DNA of 64,000 nucleotides from Chloroflexota bacterium (GTDB taxonomy: Bacteria; Chloroflexota; Anaerolineae; Anaerolineales; Villigracilaceae), in NCBI GenBank assembly GCA_021414245.1, contig JAIOOU010000007.1, positions 339,633 to 403,632 of the forward strand, in the 5' to 3' direction. Position numbers and translations under genes: made by a program. The notes under the pieces are model-generated. The model was not told the origin of the DNA, did not search any database, and saw only the letters and a list, made by a program, of their open reading frames with translations. This document shows, piece by piece, positions 49,967 through 59,700 of this stretch (within the stretch, counting starts at the first letter, position 1; each line of letters starts with the position of its first letter).

Positions 49967-50017
49967 ATGTTCGGCACAGGTTTTTCCCGCAATTCCTATT
50001 ATTACACCAGCCAGTAA
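49967..50017 (+). CDS. Candidate tyrosine leader peptide of tyrS
   Basis: A 16-codon ORF reading MFGTGFSRNSYYYTSQ, with three consecutive Tyr codons (TAT TAT TAC, 49997-50005). It starts exactly six bases after a perfect -10 box, so it would be translated from the 5' end of the transcript. Its last codons overlap ACACC (50004-50008), which can pair with GGTGT (50029-50033), and the terminator follows at 50042. The alternative pairing GGTGTGC with GCGCCC would block the terminator. This is the classical Yanofsky attenuator logic applied to a tyrosyl-tRNA synthetase gene. The peptide has no other predicted role. Confidence 0.75.
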   Translation: MFGTGFSRNSYYYTSQ

Positions 50018-50041
50018 TCATTTGCGATGGTGTGCTATGAA

Positions 50042-50074
50042 CGCGCCCTCATCATCGCGGGCGCGTTTTTATTT
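50042..50074 (+). terminator. Attenuator terminator before tyrS
   Basis: CGCGCCC pairs with GGGCGCG (loop of about ten bases) followed by TTTTTATTTG, 51 bases before the tyrS start codon. GCGCCC can alternatively pair with GGTGTGC at 50029-50035. Confidence 0.85.
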
Positions 50075-50124
50075 GTCAATTCGCAGGGAGAGCGCCGGTT
50101 ATCTTCCTGCTCAAGGAGAAGGCT

Positions 50125-51336
50125 ATGAACATCGATGAACAGGTCGAATTATTGATGCAGGGTACGGAATACGGGGACGAGGCCCTAAAAAAGGCCATGA
50201 CTGCGGAACTGCGTGAGCGGCTTTTAATTGCACAGAAGGAAAACAGGCCGTTGCGGGTGTACTGCGGATATGACCCCACCTCCACGGATTTGCACCTTGG
50301 TCATACCATTACGATGCGCAAGCTGCGGCAGTTTCAGGACCTTGGACATGAGGTCACCTTCCTGATCGGCAGTTATACCGCCCTGGTGGGAGATCCTTCG
50401 GACAAGAATAAAGCGCGTCCGATCCTGACCGAGGAGAAGGTCGCAGAAAATGCATTGACCTACACCGAGCAGGCCTTCCGCGTCCTTGACCGTGAGAAGA
50501 CGAAGATTCGCTATAACGGGGAGTGGTTATCCAAACTAACCCTGGTGGACCTGATCCGTCTTGGTCAGAATTTCACCGTCCAGCAATTTCTGGCGCGGGA
50601 TAACTTCTCGAACCGGCTGGAAAAAGGCGAGCCGATCTACATTCATGAGACATTTTACGCCTTGATGCAGGGCTATGACGCTGTCGCCATGGAAACCGAT
50701 GTGCAAATCGGAGGTTCTGACCAGTTATTTAATATTATCGTGGCCGGGCGCAAATTGCAGGAGGCACTTGGGCAAAAGCCTCTGGTTGGGATCATCACAG
50801 CCATCCTGCCCGGCACGGACGGCGTGCAAAGGATGTCCAAGTCGACCGGTAATATTGTCCCGATCAATAACGGCGCCAATGACATGTTTGGAAAGTTAAT
50901 GTCCGTTCCGGATTCCGCCATGAGTTTGTACATGCGCCTCGTGACTCGTTGGAGTCCGCATGAAATCGAACAGATCGAAAGGAACCTTGCCTCGGGTGCT
51001 TTACATCCCCGGGATGCAAAGATGAACATGGCCGGAGAGATCACCAGTATTTTTTATGGTGAAGGGGATGCCAAATCCGCCCGCGACAATTTCATTAAGA
51101 CCTTTCAGCAGAAAGAGGTTCCCGATGAAATGCCGGAATTTGACCTTCAAACCGGTCAAACTGTTGTGGATGTGATTCTGGCAGCCCAGCTCGCTGAAAG
51201 CAAGAGCAAGGCTCGTTCCTTGATAGACCAAAAAGGTGTACGTCTGGATGGGGAGGTTCTTGAGCGTGGCGACGCACCCTTCCCTCATCCCGGTGTTTTG
51301 CAGGTCGGCAAGCGAAAGTTCCTGCGGGTAAAATAA
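50125..51336 (+). CDS. tyrS: Tyrosyl-tRNA synthetase
   Basis: A 403-residue class I synthetase. The HIGH-type motif is HLGHT (57-61) and the KMSKS-type motif is RMSKST (about 236-241). The binding pocket contains YALMQGYDAVAMETDVQIGGSDQLFN. The C-terminal S4 domain (KSKARSLIDQKGVRLDGEVL) contacts the tRNA. The length and the S4 domain suggest the TyrZ-like clade. AAGGAG lies 6 bases upstream of ATG. Expression is probably controlled by the leader-peptide attenuator upstream; no T-box was found. Confidence 0.95.
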   Translation: MNIDEQVELLMQGTEYGDEALKKAMTAELRERLLIAQKENRPLRVYCGYDPTSTDLHLGHTITMRKLRQFQDLGHEVTFLIGSYTALVGDPSDKNKARPILTEEKVAENALTYTEQAFRVLDREKTKIRYNGEWLSKLTLVDLIRLGQNFTVQQFLARDNFSNRLEKGEPIYIHETFYALMQGYDAVAMETDVQIGGSDQLFNIIVAGRKLQEALGQKPLVGIITAILPGTDGVQRMSKSTGNIVPINNGANDMFGKLMSVPDSAMSLYMRLVTRWSPHEIEQIERNLASGALHPRDAKMNMAGEITSIFYGEGDAKSARDNFIKTFQQKEVPDEMPEFDLQTGQTVVDVILAAQLAESKSKARSLIDQKGVRLDGEVLERGDAPFPHPGVLQVGKRKFLRVK

Positions 51337-51342
51337 AAACCT

Positions 51343-51384
51343 AAAAAATAGTGCCTAATCCATTGGATTAGGCACTATTTTTTC
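51343..51384. terminator. Bidirectional terminator between tyrS and the HD-GYP response-regulator gene
   Basis: AAAAAATAGTGCCTAATCC, a 3-base loop, and the complementary arm with six T. The minus-strand gene's stop codon is within it. Confidence 0.94.
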
Positions 51385-54300
51385 TTTCGGGGGGATTTGG
51401 CGGGTATTGCCGCCTGTTTGCCCTTCCTCTTGTCTTCTGGCTTTTTCTGGACCTGTATATCCATCATATTCAAAAAGATCATCACCAACTTCGGGTCAAA
51501 ATGCGACCCGGCATGATCAAGAAGATACCTGGCGGCTTTTGTTTTGGTCCATGCCTTACGGTAGGGGCGGTCAGATAATAGCGCGTCCCATACGTCCACG
51601 ATGGCGAAAATGCGTGCAGCAAGAGGAATCTCCTCACCTTTGAGTTTTTGCGGGTATCCTGTGCCGTCCCACCATTCATGATGCGAGTAGGGGATGTCAA
51701 GGGATGGACGCAGGAAAGAAATGGGGTAGAGCAGGTCAAAGGCATATTGCGGGTGTTTGCGCATTTCAACCCACTCCTCCTTGGTAAGAGGTCCCTTTTT
51801 GTGGAGGATTTCATCTGGAACGCCCATTTTCCCGATGTCGTGGAGCAGCACTCCGCGGCGCAGGGTGATCAGGTCGGTTTTGGAAAGCCCGATAAACCGT
51901 GCCAGGTCCATGGTCAGGTCAGTGACGCGATTCGTATGCCCATGGGTTTCCTTATCCCTCAATTCAAGTGCTTTTGCCCATCCAACCAGTGTCGTGTCGT
52001 ATGCAAGGGACAGTTCCTGATTTGAAATTTGAAGGTTTTCAAACAACTTCGTATTCTCGATTGCCGCCGTGGCGTGGAGCGCAAAAGTATTTGCCAGGGT
52101 AGCTGCATTTGAGTCGAAGGCGCCGACCTTGAAACTGTCCAGGGTGATGTAACCGATAATATTGTCGTGTGCGATCAACGGAATTCCCATCCAGGCGCGG
52201 ATGGGTTTGTCGCTGGCCCACTTTTCAAAACGCCCGTCCTTGGTGACATCATCGACTATATAAGGTTTTTTCAACTGATTTATGACCACCAGCAGCTTGT
52301 TGTTAGCCGGGTAAGTTCGATTTAAAATCAGGTCGTTGTTGTCAAATCCCTGGGCGGCGACAATTCTTACATAATCGTCCTCCAGAAGCATCATTGTTCC
52401 TGAATCGAATGAGACAACTTCCTGAAGTGTTGTCAGGATGGTCTCCAGGACGGTCTTGGGGTCAAGAGAGGATGTGATCGCTGTTGCTGCAGCGCGAAGG
52501 CTTTCTGCTTCCTGCCGGCGTCTTCGTTCAGCTTCGAATAAACGTGCATTTTCAATTGCAACGGCTGCCTGTTGGGCGAGACTGCTTAGGAATCCCAGTT
52601 CCGTCACCTTGAATTCCTTTTCGACGCCATTTCGCCAAACCACCAGCAGGCCGGTTAAATTGTCCTTTGAAAGAACAGAAGCCCCCATGATATGTTCATT
52701 GACCTCCATTTTTGTGCCTTTAATGATGATGGCACGGGGATCATTCATGGTGTTATTCACGATCTCCCCGGATTTTTGAAGGGCTATGCTTCCGAGAATG
52801 CCGACCCCGGTTTGGATGGGATCGCTCTTGATCTCTTCAGATTCGGCTCCAATGGCTGCAATGGCGTGCAGGTGTGAATTGTCCGGATCAGAAAGGTAGA
52901 CTGCACTGGTTTCAGCTTTCAGCAATATCTTTGCATACATTGCGATGCGTTCAAGCACAATGTCCAATTGCAAAGTGGCCGATATGTCCCGGCCCACTTC
53001 AGCAATGGCGGCGGCTTCCTGCGCCCGTCGTATGGATTCCTGGAATAAATTCCCCGATTCGATCGAGATGGAAGCCTGGTGCGCAATACTGACGAGGAAA
53101 TTCAGCTCAGCCTTGTCAAAGGGCCCGTTGGATTTCAATCTCCATACGTTAATTGCACCGATTGCCTCCCCGTGCAGGATTAAAGGCGCCGACATCATTG
53201 TGTCAGGACTGCTTTCCTTTTCGGGGGTGCCGGGTACGTTTACCCTGCGTGCATCCTTGGCCACTTCGTCCACGATTTCCGGCTTGCCGTTGGCAATCAC
53301 ATTGCCGGTGATGCCTTCCCCAAGTTTGATCGTATGCGATAGCAATTCTTTTTGATAGGCCCCTTTTGCAGAGACAATTTTAATGGTTTCTTTGTCGTCC
53401 TGGAGCAAATAAAATGCCACACTGGTTGCGTTAAGGAGGGTAAGTGTGCGTTTGGCGATCTTATTCAGCGCCGGAATGATCTCCTGGATGGTCGCGATTT
53501 CGTTTGCAATCTCCGCCAATGCCTCGATGATCTGGGATCGGTGGCTTTTTTCCTGTAACAAGCGCGCATTTTCGATGGCAATGCCGGCTTGATTTGCAAA
53601 AGTTTGCGCAAGTGCGACATGTTCTTTGTTAAAAAACCCGGGTGCCCGGCTGTCCAGGTTGAGACATCCAAGCAGAACACCTTGAGAAAACAAGGGGATC
53701 CCCATCCAGCTCCGGATATATTCCGAACCCTCGAATTTTTCAAAGCGGTCGTCGGCTTGTACGTCAGTGATCAGTACAGGCTGGTGAAGTTTGTCAACTC
53801 CATCCCATTTTTCAGGGTCGGTTTTATATTTTTTTCCGATCACATTATTTGAAACGTTGCGCCCTGCAACGATTTCGTAGTATCCATCCGGAGTGATTAA
53901 CTCAATTGAAGCGCTGTCATATGTCACCAATTCCATCAGTGAATCAAAAATAATTTCAAAAAGCTTGTCAAGCTCAATCGAGGTTGTTAATGTCTCTGTG
54001 GCTTTGTGCAGGATTTCAGCCTGCTTTCGGCGGTGTTGTTCCGCCTCGAAAAGACGCAGTTTTTCGATTGCCGTTCCTAATCCTCCAGCGATTGTATTCA
54101 ATAAGCGTTCATCTTCATCGTCAAACGCACTGGGTTGCCGGCTTTCCACATTAAAGACCCCAATGATGTGATTATGCACCCAGAATGGAACACATAGTTC
54201 GGATCGAATTCCGCCTGCAATCTGTATATAGCCCGGATCCTTTGTGACATCGTTGATCCGTATTGACTTTCCAGTTAATACGGATCTGCCAGTGATTCCC

Positions 54301-56072
54301 TCCGTAATGGGATAGCCGTCTTCCCAATTTTTGATGTCTGCGCCACGATAGGAAGGATGCGGTATTAAAATATCCTTTTTTTCATTTAAAAGCAGAATGC
54401 CGCAGACCTCGGAATAAATATTTGCTGTTATTCTGCTAACCTGTTCTATGATCTCGTCCTCGCTATTGCTTTGTACGCCGGCTACCGAAGTCGCATGCAG
54501 GACAGTGAGGGCCTTTAATTGGCGCTCCAATACTTTTTCCGCATTTTTTCGTTCGGTAATATCCTGGGCAAAGGCAATGACAACGTCCTGCCCAAAATAA
54601 GTCCCCTTGGTTAAGGATACGATTTTTGGGAATATCTGGCCGTTGTTGCGCATTCCCCAGAACTCGAATTCCTGCGGCACACCTGAAAACGCCAGTTCCA
54701 GACTTCTGGAGAGGTTCTTCATATCATTCATGTTTGGCGCACCCAAGATGTCAGGAGATTTTCCAATAAAGAATTCACGAGGATATCCGTACATAATACT
54801 GGCGCCATGGTTGACATCCAGGAACCGGCCGGACCGATCCTGAATGTATATGGCTTGGGAGACGCTATTGAAAAGGCCCCGATAACTTCCCTCGCTTGCT
54901 TTGATTGCTTCTTGAGCCTGTTTTTGGCTGGAAATATCGAGCAGTATTCCCTGCCAAAAAACAGGGGTTCCACTCTGATCGTGAATTAGATATGCATCCT
55001 CGCGCACCCACACATAGCTTCCGTCTTTTTTACGCAGACGATACTCTACCTGGAAAGGTTCTCCAGTCTCATTGGTGCGCTTATCCTCGGCAAGGATTCG
55101 GTTTTGGTCATCCGGATGAAGGCTGTTTTCCCAGAGATTCTTTCCGTTCATCCATTCGTCCTGGGTGTAACCGAGCAAATCCTCGATGCGCGGACTGATA
55201 TATTGACTGATTTCCTCATTGTTAAAGTCATCCAGAAAGACCACACCTGGAAAACGTTCGATCAGACTTTTATATTTCTTTTCGCTTTCCTGCCTTGCCA
55301 ATTCCGCTTGTTTCCGCTCCGTAATATCCTTTAGGAACCCTTCGATATACAAAGTATTATCAAGATCATCCTTCACCAGTCGTGCGTTGATGGAGGTCCA
55401 GATCGGCTCTCCATCTTTTCGAAGATTTTGAGCTTCATAGTTTTCCACAAACCCTTGAGCGACCAGACTGTCTATTAACTTTTTGCGGCTGTCGACACTG
55501 GAGTGAATTTGTTCGCTTATACTGGTCACATTGGCCAACATATCATCTGGGGATGTGTATCCATAAATACGCGCCATCTCGGGGTTTACATTGATAAATC
55601 GACCCTCCAGTGTAGACTGGAATATGCCTTCCACAGCATTCTCAAAAATATTTCGATATTTGTTTTCGGCATCAAGCAATGCTTTTTTTTGTTTGTCCAG
55701 CTGGGATTGGCGATATGCATTATTCAAAACAATCGGCAATTTATGCAGATAATCGCTTTGTTTGACCACATAATCGACCGCACCCGCCTTCAAGGCAGTG
55801 ATCGCCACGTTGATATCTTCCTGATTTGTGATTAAAACGATCGCAGCAGACAGGTTTTTTTGAACTGCTCTATTAATGACATCCAGACCGGAGCCATCGG
55901 GCAGCCGGTAATCGCTCAATATGACATCGTATTCATTACCAAGCAATAATTCGAACGCTTCCGCTATTGTGGGGGCTGTTTGCAGGTTAAACCTAATGTC
56001 GCTGGATTCCAGTGACCGGTTTGTCAGCTCCACGTGAGCAGTGTCATCTTCGATATAAAGGACTTTTATCAT
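51375..56072 (-). CDS. Multidomain response regulator: REC, three PAS, five GAF, HD-GYP
   Basis: A 1565-residue soluble protein. REC (1-120) has the acidic pocket IEDD, phosphoacceptor Asp in DVILSDYRLPDGSG (about 54) and the Lys in VVKQSD. Three PAS domains follow (about 140-250, 270-380, 390-520), then five GAF domains up to about residue 1360. The HD-GYP domain has HTNRVTDLTMDLAR, LLHDIGKMGVPDEILHKKG and HHEWWDGTGYPQKLKG, so it should degrade c-di-GMP. The last 20 residues are a basic Lys/Arg tail (SPRKKK). No histidine kinase lies beside it. A minus-strand TATAAT (56123-56128) may be its promoter. Confidence 0.9.
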   Translation of the reverse strand: MIKVLYIEDDTAHVELTNRSLESSDIRFNLQTAPTIAEAFELLLGNEYDVILSDYRLPDGSGLDVINRAVQKNLSAAIVLITNQEDINVAITALKAGAVDYVVKQSDYLHKLPIVLNNAYRQSQLDKQKKALLDAENKYRNIFENAVEGIFQSTLEGRFINVNPEMARIYGYTSPDDMLANVTSISEQIHSSVDSRKKLIDSLVAQGFVENYEAQNLRKDGEPIWTSINARLVKDDLDNTLYIEGFLKDITERKQAELARQESEKKYKSLIERFPGVVFLDDFNNEEISQYISPRIEDLLGYTQDEWMNGKNLWENSLHPDDQNRILAEDKRTNETGEPFQVEYRLRKKDGSYVWVREDAYLIHDQSGTPVFWQGILLDISSQKQAQEAIKASEGSYRGLFNSVSQAIYIQDRSGRFLDVNHGASIMYGYPREFFIGKSPDILGAPNMNDMKNLSRSLELAFSGVPQEFEFWGMRNNGQIFPKIVSLTKGTYFGQDVVIAFAQDITERKNAEKVLERQLKALTVLHATSVAGVQSNSEDEIIEQVSRITANIYSEVCGILLLNEKKDILIPHPSYRGADIKNWEDGYPITEGITGRSVLTGKSIRINDVTKDPGYIQIAGGIRSELCVPFWVHNHIIGVFNVESRQPSAFDDEDERLLNTIAGGLGTAIEKLRLFEAEQHRRKQAEILHKATETLTTSIELDKLFEIIFDSLMELVTYDSASIELITPDGYYEIVAGRNVSNNVIGKKYKTDPEKWDGVDKLHQPVLITDVQADDRFEKFEGSEYIRSWMGIPLFSQGVLLGCLNLDSRAPGFFNKEHVALAQTFANQAGIAIENARLLQEKSHRSQIIEALAEIANEIATIQEIIPALNKIAKRTLTLLNATSVAFYLLQDDKETIKIVSAKGAYQKELLSHTIKLGEGITGNVIANGKPEIVDEVAKDARRVNVPGTPEKESSPDTMMSAPLILHGEAIGAINVWRLKSNGPFDKAELNFLVSIAHQASISIESGNLFQESIRRAQEAAAIAEVGRDISATLQLDIVLERIAMYAKILLKAETSAVYLSDPDNSHLHAIAAIGAESEEIKSDPIQTGVGILGSIALQKSGEIVNNTMNDPRAIIIKGTKMEVNEHIMGASVLSKDNLTGLLVVWRNGVEKEFKVTELGFLSSLAQQAAVAIENARLFEAERRRRQEAESLRAAATAITSSLDPKTVLETILTTLQEVVSFDSGTMMLLEDDYVRIVAAQGFDNNDLILNRTYPANNKLLVVINQLKKPYIVDDVTKDGRFEKWASDKPIRAWMGIPLIAHDNIIGYITLDSFKVGAFDSNAATLANTFALHATAAIENTKLFENLQISNQELSLAYDTTLVGWAKALELRDKETHGHTNRVTDLTMDLARFIGLSKTDLITLRRGVLLHDIGKMGVPDEILHKKGPLTKEEWVEMRKHPQYAFDLLYPISFLRPSLDIPYSHHEWWDGTGYPQKLKGEEIPLAARIFAIVDVWDALLSDRPYRKAWTKTKAARYLLDHAGSHFDPKLVMIFLNMMDIQVQKKPEDKRKGKQAAIPAKSPRKKK

Positions 56073-56175
56073 CTTGTCAAATCAGAACTTCGGTTTCTCT
56101 TAAGTTGCCGGGTTTTTTAGCTATTATAGGACAATTCCTGGAATCCTGACCTTTGCGTTTTTGGTTGGTCTTTGA

Positions 56176-56210
56176 AAATAAAAAGCAAACCTTGATCGGT
56201 TTGCTTTTTG
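56176..56210 (-). terminator. Terminator of the tRNA operon
   Basis: AAAAGCAAACC/GGTTTGCTTTT with a 6-base loop and a T run on the minus strand, just after the tRNA-Cys gene. Confidence 0.9.
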
Positions 56211-56213
56211 CAG

Positions 56214-56284
56214 AGGCGTCGAGGGGATTTGAACCCCTGATGAGGATTTTGCAGACCCTTGCCTTACCACTTGGCCACGACGCC
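56214..56284 (-). tRNA. tRNA-Cys (anticodon GCA)
   Basis: The minus strand folds as a cloverleaf: acceptor GGCGTCG/CGACGCC with U at the discriminator position, D arm with AAGTGGTAAGG, anticodon loop CTGCAAA with GCA, and T arm GGGGTTCAAATCCCC. CCA is not encoded. It is the third and last tRNA of a minus-strand cluster. Confidence 0.95.
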
Positions 56285-56342
56285 GTATATACAATGAGGA
56301 TTGCTGACTGAACCTGTTCCAATCTGCAACCCTCTATGTTTG

Positions 56343-56414
56343 AGCGGGCGATGGGATTCGAACCCACGACCTTCTCCTTGGCAAGGAGACGTACTACCAC
56401 TGTACTACGCCCGC
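56343..56414 (-). tRNA. tRNA-Gly (anticodon GCC)
   Basis: Acceptor GCGGGCG/CGCCCGC plus discriminator U, D arm with CAGTGGTAGTA, anticodon loop TTGCCAA with GCC, T arm GTGGGTTCGAATCCCAT. CCA is not encoded. Middle tRNA of the cluster. Confidence 0.96.
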
Positions 56415-56443
56415 GTATTCTTGGCAAAAACTTCAGCCGAGAG

Positions 56444-56516
56444 TGCCGAGACCCAGGATCGAACTGGGGACACCGCGATTTTCAGTCGCGTGCTCTACCA
56501 ACTGAGCTATCTCGGC
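56444..56516 (-). tRNA. tRNA-Phe (anticodon GAA)
   Basis: Acceptor GCCGAGA/TCTCGGC with discriminator A, D arm AGCTCAGTTGGTAGAGC, anticodon loop CTGAAAA with GAA, T arm CCCAGTTCGATCCTGGG. CCA is not encoded. First tRNA of the cluster, directly after a strong promoter. Confidence 0.96.
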
Positions 56517-56544
56517 AAATGTATTCTGTTGTTAAGCGTCCGTG

Positions 56545-56573
56545 ATTTTACACGCACTTATAGAGATTGTCAA
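56545..56573 (-). promoter_or_regulatory. Promoter of the tRNA-Phe/Gly/Cys operon
   Basis: On the minus strand TTGACA (56573-56568), a 17-base spacer and TAAAAT (56550-56545). Confidence 0.9.
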
Positions 56574-56622
56574 GAAAAGTGTTGAACAAACCGTCAGGGA
56601 ATATCAGCCGGCATTCCTCTTA

Positions 56623-56651
56623 TTGACTTTTTATGGGCATTTCGATATAAT
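56623..56651 (+). promoter_or_regulatory. Promoter of rpoB
   Basis: TTGACT (56623-56628), 17-base spacer and TATAAT (56646-56651), 72 bases before the rpoB ATG; a small hairpin (CTGTCC/GGGCAG) lies in the leader. Confidence 0.88.
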
Positions 56652-56723
56652 GTTAGGTCGCTGTCCAAAAGGGCAGTTAAAATTGTTTGTTTGGCCATCC
56701 AAAATAAAAGTCAGGAGAGAAGA

Positions 56724-59700
56724 ATGGCATCTTCTTTGCCCCAAAAAAGTTACGCACGTATTCCCGTAAAGCTTGACCTTCCAAATTTAATTGAGGTCCA
56801 GCTTGATTCTTTTGAAAGACTAAAGAAGGAAGGCTTGGGTGATCTCTTTCATGAGATTTCCCCGATTGAGTCTTACAACAAGGGTATGAAACTCTTCTTC
56901 CCAAGCCGCAGCCCTGAATCGCAACAATGGGGTCTTAAGTATTGGTTTGGTGACCCCAAGCATAGCATTGAGGAATGCGTTGAGCGTGACTTGACTTATT
57001 CCAGTCCATTATATGTTTCCGTGCTGCTTGCAGGCCCGGATGTTCCCGAGCCGATCAAGCAGGATATATTTCTGGGTGATTTCCCTGAAATGACGGACAA
57101 GGGCACATTCATTATCAATGGCACCGAACGCGTCGTCGTTTCCCAGCTGATTCGCTCTCCAGGTGTTTATTTTGAGGCCCCCGCTGACCGGGCTACTGGC
57201 CGCTTACTTGCCATGGCAAAACTCATTCCCGACCGTGGCGCCTGGATGGAATTTGAAACACGCAAGTCCGATTATATTATCCTAAAATTTAACCGAAAAC
57301 GTACGGTGCCGATCACCGTGTTTCTCCGTGCACTTGCAACTGTAAGTGACGGGCTTAAGGATTCTCCAATCAAGACCGGTTCTGATGAGGAGATTCTTTC
57401 CATCTTTAAAGAAGTGGACAATAATCCCGAACGTTTGTTCATGGCGTCCACCCTTAAGCAGGAGCCAGATTGGAGCGCTTCCAAGCAACCGATCGCTGAA
57501 CAGGCATTAATCGAATTTTTCAAAAAGATGCGTCCGGGCGACCCTGCCACTCTTGATAATGCCCGGCAGTTCCTCGAAGAGCAGCTGTTCGATCAAAGGC
57601 ATTATGATTTGGAGCGCGTTGGTCGTTATAAATTAAATCAAAAGCTGGATCTTAATATTCCCATTCCACACCGGACTGTTTCCAAGAATGACGTGATACG
57701 TCTGATTCGGCGCATGATCCAGATTAATAACGGCACTGAACGGCCGGATGATATCGATCATCTTGGCAACCGCCGCGTCAAGACGGTGGGGGAGTTGATC
57801 CAAAACAAACTCCGTATTGGCCTTCGCCGCATGGAACGCGTGATCAAGGAACGCATGTCCATCCGTGATCAGGAGCAACTCTCTCCCGTTACCTTGGTGA
57901 ATATACGCCCGGTGGTGGCCGCCCTGCGTGAGTTTTTTGGCTCTTCCCAGTTGTCGCAATTTATGGATCAAACCAACCCTTTGGCTGAATTACGCCATAA
58001 GCGGACCATTTCTGCTTTAGGCCCAGGCGGTTTGCGCCGTGAGCGCGCAGGATTTGACGTTCGGGATGTTCATCACTCCCATTACGGACGAATTTGCCCC
58101 ATTGAAACACCTGAAGGCCCGAACATTGGTTTGATCGGGCGCCTTGCTTCGTTTGCCCGCGTGAATGCTTATGGGTTTATCGAGACGCCATATCGAAAAG
58201 TGTACAAGACTCTCCCCGCGGACGATGAGCGGCTGGAAGGCCTGACTTTGCGTGAAGATATTTATGATCCCAAGTCGGAAGAATTACTTTTCAAAGCCGG
58301 ATCAACCCTCGACAGCAAGGCATTAAAGAAACTCGCAAAACTTGGCAATGATGTCAACATCGTTCCGTTTGTTTCTGAAGAAATTGTGTTTCTGTCAGCC
58401 GATGCGGAAGATAAATATACAATTGCCCAGGCAAATGCCGTGTTGACCGCCAACAAGGAATTTTCACGCGAGCGTATTTCCTGTCGTTATCATTCCGGCT
58501 TTTTGTTCTCCAGTTCAGAGACCATCGACTATATGGATGTAGCCCCCCACCAGGTTGTTGGGATTAGCGCAGCTCTGATCCCATTCCTCGAGCATGATGA
58601 CGCAAATCGTGCGCTCATGGGGTCGAACATGATGGCGCAGGCTGTTCCCTTGGTCCGCCCAGAGATTCCCCTTGTTTCCACTGGCATGGAAGGAAGTGCT
58701 GCCCTTGATTCTGGACAGGTTGTGGTGGCAGAAGCGGACGGTGAGGTTGTGTCGGTAACTGGATCAACCATAACGGTCAAGGAAAAAAGAACCGGAAACC
58801 GCGTTTACCAACTTCGCAAGTACCAGCGTTCCAATCAAAGCACCTGTATTGACCAGCGTCCGTCGGTGGTCAAAGGTCAATTAATTAAAGCAGGCGATAT
58901 TATTGCCGATTCCTCCTCAACCGACAGTGGCCAGCTTGCCCTTGGGCAAAACGTTGTGGTGGCCTTCCTTTCCTGGGAAGGTGGTAATTTCGAGGATGCC
59001 ATCCTGCTTTCCGAACGTCTGGTGCAGGAGGATCGGTTTACCTCTGTTCACATTGAAAAACATGAAGTCGAGGCTCGTGATACAAAACTTGGTCCTGAAG
59101 AAATTACGCGTGACATTCCCAATGTCGGGGATGATGCGATCAAGGATCTCGACGAAAATGGGATTATCCGTATCGGTGCGGAGGTTGGCCCGAACGATAT
59201 TCTTGTAGGCAAGATCACTCCAAAAGGTGAAAAGGAACTCACTCCTGAGGAGCGCCTCTTACGTGCTATTTTTGGCGAAAAATCCAGGGATGTTAAGGAT
59301 ACTTCGCTTCGCATGCCCCATGGTGAACGCGGCAAAGTTGTCGACGTGAAGGTGTTTACCCGTGAAGACAACTCAGACCTGTCTGCAGGTGTCGATATGA
59401 TGGTGCGCGTATCCGTTGCTCAACGACGCAAGATTACAGCCGGCGATAAAATGGCGGGACGGCATGGGAATAAGGGTGTGGTTTCCAAGGTTGTTCCCGT
59501 CGAAGATATGCCATATCTTGAAGACGGCACCCCGGTTGATTTGATTTTGAATCCTTTGGGTGTCCCTGGCCGTATGAACATTGGACAGGTACTTGAGGTG
59601 CATCTTGGATGGGCGGCAAAACGCATGGGATTCCGTGCAATTACTCCCGTGTTTGATGGAGCCACTGAGGAACAAATTGAGGCCGAACTTGCGCGGGCCT

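Noticed and set aside
50018..50124. T-box element upstream of tyrS
   Set aside because: No AGGGTGGNACCGCG-type sequence or stem I features; the peptide attenuator layout is complete without it.
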